DNA of 64,000 bases, taken from the NCBI GenBank assembly GCA_036927565.1, contig JAYESD010000004.1:64664933-64728932 (forward strand). Reading direction: 5' to 3'. A program made the position numbers and the translations under genes. The notes beneath the pieces are model-generated. The model was not told where the DNA came from, made no database searches, and worked only from the letters and a program-made list of their open reading frames with translations. This document shows, piece after piece, positions 21,105 through 32,484 of this stretch. The stretch's first letter is position 1. Each line of letters begins with the position of its first letter. Source of the DNA: Tuctoria greenei (lineage: Eukaryota > Streptophyta > Magnoliopsida > Poales > Poaceae).

Positions 21105-22496
21105 GAATGCTTCTATCGGGGTTTGAACCCCAAGATGAAGGACAAGCTTGCCTTGTTCAATAGCGGCAACTTCAACAACATGGTCAATGCCGCGATCGTG
21201 CAGGAGGACACTACTAGGGAGTTGTTCTCCGATAAGAAGAAAAGGAGTGCTTCGCAGGGCAGCGGGGGGGGGGGGGGGGGGGGTGCTCCTCAGAAGTACC
21301 GAATGGTGTATCGATCACCTTCTGTCCAGAGGTGGCAACCACCATCACGACCACTGATGTTTTGTGGTCGTCCGTTCAACAATGCCGGTTTCCACCCACA
21401 GCAACAACAGGGGATGATTCCGCATGCACCACTACATCCACCGCATGCACCGAGATTCTGTCCTCCTTTCCGTGCCAGTCAGACCCCGTACATGTGTTAT
21501 ACGTGTGGACGTACGGGGCACTTCGCCAAGGAATGCCCGCAGAGCGGAGGACAGTCATCGTACCAGGGGGCAAACCAGCACCGCAACCATCCCAAGAAGC
21601 TAGCCACCAGAACCGGCAACGTCCACCACCTCGCCATCGAAGACGTTCCAGAAGGCGCACCCGTACTCACAGGTACATTCTCTCTCATTGGTCATCCCGT
21701 AGTCATTCTTTTTGACTCCGATGCTTCCCACAACTTTACTAGCAAGTCTTATGTCCTTCAATATCAGTTGCCTATCATTTCCACAAAAACCCCATATATG
21801 ATTTGTTCTTCGAGAGGGAAAGTAGTAGCAGATAAGATGGTCCATAGGGTACCTCTTAATCTGGATGGGAACATATACCCTATCTCTCTCATTATACTAG
21901 AGCATCAGAAGTTAGATGTCATCTTAGGGATGGCATGGTTGCAATACAACTGTGCTATCATTAACATCGCTCCTCGGAGGATATATCTAAATTCTCCGGT
22001 CCACTCTCCCCAAACTCTCACTCTTGAGAGTAATCTCCACATGACTCCAACTACTTATAACACCGAGGATTGTAAACTCGAAGACATTCCAGTAGTATGT
22101 GAGTATCCGGACATATTTCCCAAAGATCTTCCTGGCATGCAACCAGAAAGAGATGTCGAGTTTAAGGTTGAACTTGTACCGGGAACAGTGTCGATCTCGA
22201 GAAAGCCGTATAAGATGGCACCTAAGGAACTTGCAGAACTGAAAGAGCAGCTGAAGGAACTTTTGGACAAGGGTTTCATTCGCCCAAGTTCATCACCTTG
22301 GGGCTGTTCTGCATCGTTCGTGGAAAAGAAGGATAAAACGTTGAGACTATGTGTGGACTATCGTCCAATCAATTTTGTTACGATAAAAAACAAGTATCCA
22401 CTACCATGTATTGATATTCTGTTCGATCAATTGGTGGGTGCTAGGGTATTTTCAAAGATGGATCTTCGCTCTGTATATCATCAAATCAGGATTTGA
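21105..22496 (+). pseudogene. Gypsy A gag C-terminus, protease and RT N-terminus
   Basis: Same frame again. In order: the gag tail with a poly-Gly run from a 20-G tract at 21264-21283; a classical zinc knuckle CYTCGRTGHFAKEC; the protease with LFDSDASHNFTS, where the invariant D-S-G has become D-S-D, so the protease would be dead; and RT with LCVDYRPINFVTIKN, KMDLRSVYHQI and the TGA at 22494-22496 (expected CGA before PEDIPK). The ATG at 21123 is internal. The fragment shows gag and pol fused in one frame, as usual for chromoviruses. Confidence 0.85.
21264..21283 (+). repeat. Uninterrupted 20-G tract in Gypsy A gag
   Basis: Twenty G in a row between AGC and TGCTCC, read as six glycines. Such runs are prone to length errors in both replication and sequencing. 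Confidence 0.8.
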
Positions 22497-22671
22497 CCAG
22501 AGGATATACCTAAGATAGCCTTCTCGATGAGGTATGGATTATATGAGTATCTTGTCATGTCCTTTGGATTAACCAACGCACCGGCCCATTTCATGTATCT
22601 CATGAATTTAGTGTTCATGCCAGATTTGGACAAGTTTGTCATGGTTTTCATCGACGACATCCTTGTCTACT
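22497..22671 (+). pseudogene. Gypsy A RT catalytic segment
   Basis: Same frame after the TGA: PEDIPKIAFSMRYGLYEYL, then VMSFGLTNAPAHFM and the active site VFIDDILVY. A one-base loss after TAC (near 22671) creates TAA and shifts the frame. Confidence 0.8.
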
Positions 22672-23587
22672 AAAATCTGAAGAGGAACATGCACAACATT
22701 TGCAGATTGTGCTTCAACGATTGCGAGACCACAAGTTGTACGCCAAGTTCAGCAAATGTGAGTTCTTGATCAACCAAGTGCCATTTCTAGGGCACATCAT
22801 CTCTACTGAGGGGATTGCAGTTGATCCAAGTAAGATAAAACAAGTAGTCAAATGGGAGTCTCCAAAGTCTGTGCACGAAGTTCGAAGCTTCCTGGGTTTA
22901 GCAGGATATTATCGAAGGTTCATTCCAAGTTTTTCCAAGATAGCTACACCAATGATGGAACTTCTGAAGAAAGGAAAGAAACATGCATGGACAAAGGAAT
23001 GTGAGGAAGGTTTTCAAGCATTAGTGAAACACCTCACAACGGCACCGGTATTAGCCAAACCAGACACAACCAGGTCTTTTGATGTTTACTGTGATGCATC
23101 TGGAATTGGTTTGGGTTGCGTATTAATGGGAGACAGAAGGGTGATCGCTTATGGATCAGGACAGCTTCGGAAACATGAGCAGCATTATCCGACTCATGAT
23201 CTTGAGCTCGCTGTCGTTGTACTTACATTAAAGATGTGGAGACACTATCTATGGGGCAACCTAGTACATCTCTACACCGATCACAAAATTTTGAAGTACA
23301 TCTTCACCCAAAAGGATTTGAATATGCGACAGCGGAGATGGTTGGAATTAATCAAAGACTATGAAATTGAGATCCACTACCATCCCAGAAAGGCAAATTT
23401 ATTCACGGATGCGCTAACTCGCAAGTCCCATGTCAATAACATTTCTATCACCTTGGTAGAGGAAGAAGAACCGAATCTCTACTTGGTTCCATATGGGGCA
23501 TTCTACAATGTTGCTCTCATTCCTACCATAAGGGAAGAGATTGTGGAGGCTCAGAAGAAAGACAAGGGCATATCGCATATTCGCTAA
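22672..23587 (+). pseudogene. Gypsy A RT thumb, RNase H and integrase linker
   Basis: Shifted frame. KFSKCEFLINQVPFLGHII and FLGLAGYYRRFIPSF are the RT thumb and connection. RNase H follows with VYCDASGIGLGCVLM, ELAVVVLTLKMWRHYL and YTDHKILKYIFTQKDLNMRQ. It ends at TAA 23585-23587 (expected CAA before RMKKGE). After it the frame has a TGA at about 23618-23620 and then a one-base insertion near 23700. Confidence 0.82.
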
Positions 23588-23621
23588 AGAATGAAAAAGG
23601 GGGAGATGAAGTGTTTCTGAT

Positions 23622-24305
23622 GTGGCGATGACGGTACCATCTGGTTCAAAGACCGCATCATGGTGCCCCGCAATGTTGGACTTCGGAAGAAGATTTTTGG
23701 ACGAAGCTCATTTGTCCAAGTATTCTATTCATCCGGGAAGTAACAAATTGTACCAAGACTTAAAGAAGAAATTTTGGTGGACTTGGATGAAAAGAGAAAT
23801 AGCAAATTATGTATTCGAATGTGATACATGTCGGCTGGTGAAAGTCGACCATCTAAAGGCAGCCAGACAGCTACAACCTTTAAGCATATCGGCCTGGAAA
23901 TGGGAGGACATCAGCATGGATTTCATTGTGGGATTACCTCTCACCTTTCGCAAGCATAACTCGATTTTGGTGATAGTCTACCGACTCACCAAGTCGGCTC
24001 ACTTTATTCCAGTCAAGGTCAAATATGTGCCACGACAATATGCAGAGTTTTATATTGCCAGGATCCTATGCCTACACGGAGTACCCCACACTATCATATC
24101 AGATCTTGGAACCTTGTTCGTTGCTCGATTTTGGGAGCAGCTCCACGCATCTCTGGGTACCAAGTTGATTCGAAGCTCAGCTTACCATCCACAGACTATT
24201 GGTCAAATGGAACGAGTAAACCAAGTGCTAGAGGATATGCTCTGCGCCTATGCCATCCACCATGGTAAGAATTGGGATGATCATCTACCATTGGCGGAGT
24301 TTTAA
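23622..24305 (+). pseudogene. Gypsy A integrase catalytic core
   Basis: In the coding frame from about 23700. The zinc module has HLSKYSIHPGSNKLY and CDTCRLVK. The core has ISMDFIVGLPL, then ISDLGTLFVARFWE, where the family usually shows D-R/N-G, and YHPQTIGQMERVNQVLEDML with the catalytic Glu. It ends at TAA 24303-24305 (LAEF stop YNNGYH, expected Ser). Confidence 0.83.
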
Positions 24306-24335
24306 TACAACAATGGTTATCACACTAGCAACCAA

Positions 24336-24968
24336 ATGGCACCATATGAAGCTCTCTATGGCTGGAAGTGTCGTACACCCTTAAACTGGTGTGAATCCGG
24401 TGAACGAGTAATATATGGTATAGACTTGGTGAATGAAGCCGAAGAACAAGTAAGAGCTATTCAAGCCAACCTCAAGGCTGCTCAGTCTCATCAGAAAAGC
24501 TATGCGGACAAACGTCGTCGACCCCTTCACTTCGATATCGGGGATCACATTTACCTTCGTGTATCCCCAATGAAAGGGATTCACTGCTTTGGAGTTAAAG
24601 GGAAGCTAGCTCCACGTTTCATTGGACCATTCGCAATACTTGAGCAATGTGGGCCTGTAGTCTATCGGCTAGAGCTGCCAACGTCGCTATCAGGGGTCCA
24701 CAGTGTGTTTCACATTTCACAGTTGAGAAAAGGTCTCAAGGCCCCAGCAGAAGTCCGTATGGAGGATTTGGAAGAACTCCAATCAAATCTCACTTACTCT
24801 GAGCATCCAACCCAGATAGTCGATGAGAGAACTCGTACCACAAGAAACCGCACCTCGCATTTCTACAAGGTCTTGTGGGGAAACCACACCGCTGTTGAAG
24901 GAAGGTGGGAAAGCGAGGAATATCTTAGAACAAACTATCCAGACTTGTTAGCAACATATGTTCATTAG
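24336..24968 (+). pseudogene. Gypsy A integrase C-terminus with chromodomain-like tail
   Basis: Same frame as the core. It has APYEALYGWKCRTPLNWCE, the GPFAILEQCGPVVYRLELP fold, VFHISQLRK, and then a short tail (TRNRTSHFYKVLWGNH ... EGRWESEEYLRTNYP) that resembles the degenerate chromodomain of plant chromoviruses, used to aim integration at heterochromatin. It ends with a natural TAG at 24966-24968, about 58 bp before the LTR. Confidence 0.8.
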
Positions 24969-25017
24969 ATCTTTTCTTTTTATCCTTCCTTTTGTAATTT
25001 CGGGACGAGATTCTTTT

Positions 25018-25026
25018 AGGGGGGGA
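25018..25026 (+). other. Polypurine tract of Gypsy A
   Basis: AGGGGGGGA directly precedes the TG of the 3' LTR. It is the expected plus-strand primer. Confidence 0.85.
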
Positions 25027-28000
25027 TGTAAAATCCCACACTTTCCTTCATATGAGGTTCAGTTGTAAATTGGTTATCAACCCTAATAGAGACCAATTAT
25101 AGCTACGGTTATGAACTTGATCTCATCAAATCTTTTCTTCCACTCATGTCTATGTTTTATTAACATGGGGAATGGACTTCACCAATAATCTTAGATTAAT
25201 TCTATTGACCTCTCTTTAAATTTTGGATTTATTTGAAGGGAGATTGCTAGGTCAAATTAATATGCAGTACCAAATATATATTATAATTAGTTACAAATTG
25301 AATATGCTACTGTACATTTGGCCCTGTCAAAAACATTTCAATCTGAGGCCATAAATTTTTATATGGCTTCCTTATATTCCCAATAGACTTCCTACAAAGT
25401 TTCATAAATTTTGAACTCCATTTTCTATTTTATTTAAGACGCTTAGCAAATTCTAACCATATTTATAATTCAAATTTTGAATTATGTTCAACTTATTTGA
25501 ACATCAAGATTTGAACACACCATCATGGCCAGCATGACTTGCTTGACTTATCCTCAAAGTTTCACTATTTTTGGAACTCAATGGCTATTTAATTCAGTGA
25601 CACCATTGAATTTCATCAAATTTCAAATTCAAATTTGAAATTCAATTGAAACTTTCTCCAAATCAAAATCCAATTGCGGAATCAAATTCCAGATATTTAC
25701 TTTGGCCTCCCCACGAAAATCTAAAATTTTTGGATCAAGTTTGGTAGGAGAATTGATGTTGCAGAGAGGGGAAGAGGATAAGGGGAGGTGGGACCCACTG
25801 TCAGCCTGACATACTATAGTGAACCCACGGGTGCTCTGTATCCAACTCTCCCCGCCGGTCGACACCAGCAGCGCCCGACACCGCGACGTGGCATGCAAGC
25901 CACCGAGCTGCCTACTTGCATGCGCCGTGGCAAGCTCCCCTCGTCCCTCTATCCCTATAAATACCACCTCTGGGCCGTCGCCGTCTAACTCCACCTCAGT
26001 TCCGCGCCATCGCCGCCGCCTCTGTTCATCAAGTTTTGGCCAACAATTTAAGCAGTTTCTCACCGAGCTGTAAGTAGATAAAAGGCTTGTCACAACATCC
26101 TCTACATATCCTATTTGGTCATTGATCGTGACATAGCTTCTGCTTGGGGTACTTTGAGGTTTTCCGGTCGCTGTCGAGGAAGCCGCCGGGAACCTTCACG
26201 ACCTCACAGTATCGATCCTTTAAGCAAAAAGGTTCGCAATCCTCTCTAGTTTATGCTCACCAAATCTGAGCCCATGTCATGAACTGTAACTCGAGTATCT
26301 CATTCAATATCCGAATCATTGTTCAATAGAACGACCAGGCTTCGTGCCTAAATTCATTTAATTCTTGCAATCATTCTTTAATCTAGTTAGGAGATAGCTC
26401 GTATATGTCCTAGCGCAGCTCCCTGCCCAAAAAGCCCAAAAGTTATCAATTGAGCACCTTAGATCTTGAGAATTCACGGCCGCCGGTTGAAAGACCGTGC
26501 TTCACCGTCGAGCTCATAACTCGCGGGTGTATCCACTCTTTCCTAGTCCAGATTCTTGATCCATGAGATCCCAGGAAGCTTTTGGAGAAGTTCCCGAGCT
26601 GTTTGAGCTTGAGTTGAGTGAGTTCAAGCAGGCCCGAGCCCTCACCGCCGCTGCCGCCGTCGCGCGGTTGTTTCCGGTCCGTTTCAGCAGATGCCAACCT
26701 CACCGTCGTGCTCAGCGCGCCCGAAACCCCCCAGGCGGCAAGTATTGGAGAGTTTGGCGCAGCCGTTTGGCCGGCGGTGAGATCGCCGGCGAGCTACCTC
26801 CGCAGGCGCCGCCGCGCGCGAGCGCCAGCCCAAGGTTGAAGACGACCGTGGACCCCACAAGTCAGTCGCTGTGAGATCCGAGTGTGGCCAGGGATCTAGT
26901 GTGACTGCGTGGGTTAACCCTAGCCCCCAGTGCGGCCCTGCTGCGATTGGTTGATTTTAAACCAGTGGGCCCGGCCGATTTATTTGAATGTTTCCCATTG
27001 GAAAATAATTCCAGGATTTAACTCAATTTGGAAAATTCATAACTTCCAGTAGAATTATCCAAAAATTCCCAAATAAATTTTGTTAGAATCAGCATGAAGA
27101 ATACATTCCAGTGGGGCTCTTGGACTTGTATGAAAATACATAGAAATTTCTCCATAATTCAGATAATAAAAATGCTTATAGAATTCATTCCTACAGTTCT
27201 GTTAATTGGAAAATTCCCAATTTTTGTCAGAACACTATCGTTAATACACTTGATCTCCAGTAAAAATTTCAAGTTCACTGGACTTCAAATACTGGATTAA
27301 TCAGTGTTCAAAATCTCTATGTAGTTAAAAAATGAGAAAAATGGAAAAACTAAATTTCAGAAATTTTCCCAAACTTCAAAAATCAGTTTCTCCGTGTAGG
27401 AAGATTAGTAAATAGTGAGACAAATTTTCCTAGAACCAATGAGACCCCCTTTACATGATACAACCACTGCTAGCCATGATAGGTCTCCAAAAATTTCAAC
27501 CAAAATTTAGAGAAGGTTATGGCTTACCATAATTTTTAAGGACAACAAACTTCCTTAATCATCTCCTGTTCTTTGCAAGAGTCTCCACTATAGTCACTAG
27601 TATCTACCATAAAAGTCCCAAAGCCAATTAAGATAATTATCTTATTTTCATCCTAAGATATTATCATAACCTCGAGCATATTAATTATTTTCAAAGTCAT
27701 TCATACCTAGTATAAGCATATCGTGTAGTAGCTGAAATCGAGGAGCAGCCGAAAGCTTTGAAAGTCCAACTGCCAGAAACTAACATAGGCTCAGACTCGC
27801 ATTCATGCAAGCCCCGGTTTGCATTTAAGTTCCTTATATTGTCTTTACAGTTTTTATAAACCTTACGTCTTCAGATGTTTGTGCATTACGTTTAAGGTGT
27901 TTGACATCCACTTGCATGACCCACAAATCCTATGAAGTCTTGGGTAGGTATACAGCCCGTCGAGTAGAAACTGCTATGCTTAGGCTCATAGGAATTCGTT

Positions 28001-29269
28001 AGAAGTTGAGTAGTTGGAAGCTACTCGCGAGATATGAATTTTATCACACGGGATGAATTGGATCGAGAAATGGCTTATGAATATGAATTTGAGACCGAGC
28101 AGCGGGTAGGATGCAGCGAGACTTGGTCTCAAGTGTGTAGCCTTGCTTGTGTCGATTGAGTACCGTTTTGTGTGCGGCCCTGCTGGACAAGCTTGAAATG
28201 TACCGACGACATACCGGAGAAATGGGCTCCAGTAAACTGACGTAGATTGATACTAGTTTATCGAGGCATTCCGTTCTGTTTTATAGGCGTGGGTTGAGGG
28301 CAGCAAGGTGTAAATCAGCTGGTGGGCACGTCAGAGTACGCCCGATGCAGTGACCTCCTGCTCGTGATGGATCGGTTGGTTAGACATTCAAGTGTCTAGT
28401 GAAAGGTGGCCATATACGACTAGTACTGAAGTGTTACGTAGGTACCGCTGTAAGTACTCGCTGACATTTCCGAAAGTGCATATGTGTCGTGTTGTTCCGG
28501 GTGTGCCCTGATTGCAATCACCGTCCCTCGCGGTAATAGAGTACCACTTGTTCACTGCGCTGTGACGTAGTAAATACTGAAGAAGTCAGGAGAATATGAT
28601 ACATTGAATTACAATTTCTTTGCAACCATGTATGGCTTAGAGATAGTACAATTAAAAGTTTATAGTTTCCCCATACTTCACATGCAATAGCATTATGTAC
28701 TTTGTGCATGTCATATCATCGGCAAAGCATTTCTTGTTCAATTGTGGAGTCTATGATGTGCCGGGCCTGAAGAATGGCATGTTCTACTTAAAATATGAAT
28801 ATAAGGATCCACTTGTAGGCGAGTCCTTTATGTTATTCCTTACCTATGCTTAGTATTCACCCTTGCATATGTCTAGTGAGACGGATCATTCTTGCTGAGC
28901 CTTATGCTCATGTTTGTAGTTAACAAGTTTTTGCAGATTATACGACTGATGACGGGTTTGATGACGAGGTTGGACCCCCTCAAGGGTTTACAGCCGAGTG
29001 GGAACCCTACACACCGCCGTAAATTTGGCGTTGCTAGTGCGAAGTATTCAGGACATGGATGACATTGCTTTTGCATAGCTAGTGCCGAGAGCGTAGCTAT
29101 GATGTATAGTTCTCTTTCCTTTCGTTAGTATTATATTACTTCCGCTGTGCTTTTCAGTAAAGACTTGGTATTGTAAATTGTTCTCCTTCTTTTCTTGAAT
29201 ATTGTTGGGTGTCGCATCGCACGACACCACCCAATGAGATCCTTGGAGGTCGGGATTCCGGTCCCCACA
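25027..29269 (+). repeat. 3' LTR of Gypsy A
   Basis: 4243 bp, from TGTAAAATCCCACA to CCCCACA, aligning over its length with 1-4190. It contains no gene. TATAAATA at 25956-25963 is the promoter candidate. Confidence 0.92.
25956..25963 (+). promoter_or_regulatory. TATA box of the Gypsy A 3' LTR
   Basis: TATAAATA in a GC-rich setting, intact here but changed in the 5' LTR. Confidence 0.6.
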
Positions 29270-29501
29270 GACTAGTCCGGTCCTAAGACCTAGAACTCTT
29301 ATATATTGAGTTTTTAGTGGAGATTTGATCCTTTTGGACTATATTTCACAAAAGATCTTTGGAAATATGATCAGTAAGCAATCAACAATCAAACTATGAC
29401 CATGATTCAATAATTTCAAAATAATTTGTAGAAAATTTGAGGAGGATGAGTTTTTCGCAAGCATGTGTGAATTTTGAACATAACAATCAGATGTGCAAGA
29501 C
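29270..29501 (-). other. Copia-outer spacer after pol, at the Gypsy A insertion point
   Basis: Non-coding. It begins GACTAGTCCGG, part of a palindrome copy, right at the Gypsy A LTR end. GACTA (29270-29274) would be the target duplication if the other flank, off the window, matches. Confidence 0.6.
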
Positions 29502-30137
29502 TTAAGCCACATTTCTAGAATCTAAGATATTTTGCTCGATCCTAAGTTCACAAAACCTTTTCTCATCTAGGGGCTTGGTAAAGATGTCGGCCAATTGTTT
29601 ATCGGTTCTCACATGGGAAATTGCAATGTCCCCTTTGATGGAGTGATCTCTCAAGAAATGGTGGCGAATATCGATGTGCTTGGTCCTTGAGTGTTCAACT
29701 TAATTGTGGGCTATTTTGATGGCACTCTCATTGTCACATAGGAGAGGGATATGGTGCAAGTTAATGCCATAGTCCCTAAGAGTTTGTCGCATCCAAAGAA
29801 GTTGTGCAAAACAACTTTCGGCGGTGACATACTTCGCTTCAGCTGTGGAAAGTGCAATGGAGTTTTGTTTCTTTGAGGACCAAGACACTAGAGATCTACC
29901 AAGGAATTGGCAGATTCTTGATGTACTCTTTCTATCAACTTTGCACCCCGCATCGTCTGCATTGGAATATCCAATGAGGTTAAACATAGAGCCCTTGGGA
30001 TACCAAAGTCCTAGGCTTGGTGTGTGAACCAAATATCTAAGAATTCTCTTAACGGCGATCAAATGACACACCTTAGGTGCGGCTTGAAATCTAGCACACA
30101 TACACACACTAAGCATGATATCGGGCCAGATGCACAT
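29502..30137 (-). pseudogene. Copia-outer RNase H and pol C-terminus
   Basis: Frame from about 30137, after a frameshift near 30100. It carries DADDAGCKVDRKST and LSTAEAKYV, where the first Asp and the Glu of RNase H are kept, then LLCDNESAIKIAHN followed by TAA (about 29700) in place of a sense codon. QLADIFTKPLDEKRF lies at about 29545-29590, and a natural TAA stops pol at 29502-29504. Confidence 0.8.
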
Positions 30138-31258
30138 AAGTATAGCAATGAGCCTATCATGGACCGATATACCTTTTGGTCCACACTTGGACCATCTTCA
30201 TTGAGATCGAGATGCCCATTGGTTGCCATAGGAGTCTTGATGGGTTTGGCCTTGTCCATGTAAAACTTCTTGAGTATATTTTGTGTGTACTTGGTTTGAC
30301 TAATGAATGTGCCTTCCTTGAGTTGCTTCACTTGAAAACCTAGAAAGAACTTCAACTCTCCCATCATGGACATCTCAAATCTTTCCATCATTATCTTGGA
30401 AAACTCATCACAAAAAGCTTTGTTAGTAGAACCAAATATAATGTCATCGACATATATTTGGCAAACAAATAGATCATCACTGAAATGCTTAGTGAATAGA
30501 GTATAGTCCACCTTCCAAAATTTGAAACCATTTTGAGTTAGAAAGTCTCTAAGGCACCCATACCAAGCTCTAGGAGCTTGTTTGAGTCCATAGAGAGCCT
30601 TACGCAATTTGAACACGTGGTTTGGGAATTCTTCATCTACAAATCCGGAGGTTTGCTCCACATACACCTCTTCCTTGATTGGACCATTGATGAATGTGCT
30701 CTTGACGTTCACTTGATATAGCTTAAAATCATGGTGAGTAGCAAAGGCAAGTAATATACGAATGGATTCAAGCCTAGATATGGGAGCAAAGGTTTCTTCG
30801 AAATCCAAACCTTCGACTTGTGAATACCCTTTGGCCACAAGACATGCCTTGTTCCTTGTAACCACCCCGTTTTCATCTTGTTTGTTGAGGAACACCCATT
30901 TGGTTCCCACAACATTTGCATTAGGCCTCTTCACAAGCTCCCATACTTGATTTCTCTCGATGATGTTGAGCTTTTCTTGCATGGCCATCACCCAATCTGG
31001 ATCTCGTAGTGCTTCTTCAACCTTATGGGGCTCCAAGGAAGAAACAAAAGAGTAATTTTCACAAAAGTTTGCAACACAAGATCGAGTAGTTACACCCTTG
31101 GAGATGTCTCCATGTACATTGTCAACGGGATGGTCCCGTTTGACGCTTTGATGAACTCTTGGGTGTGGCGCTTGAGGTCTTGATTCATAATATTCGTCTT
31201 CCTCCTCCTCATTGTCTCCCCCTTGCTTGATGCCTCCATTTTCATCTTTTTGGAGCAC
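30059..31258 (-). pseudogene. Copia-outer reverse transcriptase
   Basis: 399 residues without a break. RT blocks: VVGTKWVFLNKQDENGVV, ACLVAKGYSQVEGLDF, VNVKSTFINGPIKEEVYVEQ, LYGLKQAPRAWY and the active site CQIYVDDIIFGSTN, then PIKTPMATNGHLDLNED. It ends in a frameshift just after LLYLCAS. A shift also separates it from the integrase end near 31260. Confidence 0.85.
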
Positions 31259-31260
31259 AT

Positions 31261-32218
31261 CTAGGAGAACATGATTTTGATCATTTGGGAAGAGCTTGCT
31301 TGATGTTTAGGATGGTCACTTGCATCTTGAGGTTGTTCTTGTGGTCGTATGTCTCCAAGTGCCATCCTTCCTATCACCACTTGTGGAGCTTCTTCTTGAT
31401 TTAGCACATGACGATCAACTTGCTCCATTTGGGAGCCATTAGTCTCATCAAACACTACGTCACGTTCTACTTCAACAATTCCAGAGGATTTGCTAAAGAC
31501 ACGATAGGCGTAAGTGTTTAAGTCATATCCAAGAAAGAAACCCTCATCAGACTTAGAAGCAAACTTTGAAGTCCTGGACTTCTTGTTAAGAATATATCAT
31601 TTGCTCCCAAAAACATGAACGTAAGAGATGTTGGGCTTTTTACCGGTTAGGAGCTCATACGACGTCTTCTTAAGTATGCGATGAAGATACAACCGGTTTA
31701 TGGCATGGCAAGCGGTGTTAACCGCTTCCGCCCAAAACCGGTCCGATGTCTTGTACTCATCAAGCATGGTCCTTGACATCTCAATTAGATTCCAATTCTT
31801 CCTCTCAGCCACCCCATTTTGTTGAGGGTGGTAGGGGGCCGAGAACTCATGCTTGATGCCTTCTTCATCCAAAAATTCTTCAACTTCAGTATTCTTGAAT
31901 TCGGTGCCATTGTCACTCCTTATGGTCTTGATACTCAAGGAGAACTCATTTTGAGATCTCTTCATGTATCTCTAGAGAACACCTTGAGTCTCGCTCTTGT
32001 CATGCAAAAAGAATACCGAAGTGAAACGTGAAAAGTCATCAACAATAAAAAGACCATATTTTTTACCACCAATACTAATGTAGGCGATTGGACCGAAGAG
32101 GTCCATGTGTAGAAGCTCGAATGGTCTTGATGTTGTCATAATGTTCTTGTATGGATTTGGTGCTCCAACTTGCTTTCCGGCTTGGCATGCGCTACATGGC
32201 CTATCCTTTTCAAACACA
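31261..32218 (-). pseudogene. Copia-outer integrase, right of the split
   Basis: Resumes at VFEKDRPCSACQAGKQVGA directly next to the Copia-inner duplication. The core has LLHMDLFGPIAYISIGG, IRSDNGTEFKN and SAPYHPQQNGVAERKN (the D-D-E residues). Nonsense codons lie at about 31972 (TAG) and 31597 (TGA, expected Cys). The linker after VVFDETNGSQ ends in TAG at 31261. Confidence 0.82.
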
Positions 32219-32223
32219 ACATT
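32219..32223 (+). repeat. Target-site duplication of Copia-inner, left copy (ACATT)
   Basis: ACATT directly before TGAAAGTG; repeated at 44004-44008. Confidence 0.95.
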
Positions 32224-32484
32224 TGAAAGTGCATCTAGGACTCCCTTGTGAGTTTTGGATGATTTATGACATGGAATTGGGATCCTAACCTCTTTATTGA
32301 GATGAATGCAGGCCTATAATAGAAAAATGAGCAATATACCAAAAAGAAGGGATGAAGAGGAGCAAAGTGGAAATGAGCTCAAGGAAAAAGAGTAGTAGAT
32401 TATTTTGTATGGAGTGTGTTAAGGAAACACACCCAAAGAGCTCAATAATAATTAAACACACACATTGCACAGAGTTACACAGGA

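Larger units (their letters stand above)
1..29269 (+). mobile_element. Gypsy A: chromovirus-like Ty3/gypsy LTR retrotransposon, 5' edge cut by window, interrupted by a Tat element
   Basis: The 5' LTR runs off the left edge, and the matching 3' LTR is at 25027-29269. A Met-type primer-binding site, an extra ORF, gag, protease, RT, RNase H, integrase with a chromodomain-like tail, and a G-rich polypurine tract follow in order. This order, the LTR length of about 4.2 kb and the tail suggest the Tekay/Del group of chromoviruses (inference). Positions 7080-20053 are a later Tat insertion. Several stops and frameshifts break the coding region. The 3' flank is Copia-outer, so this element landed in Copia-outer. 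Confidence 0.88.
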
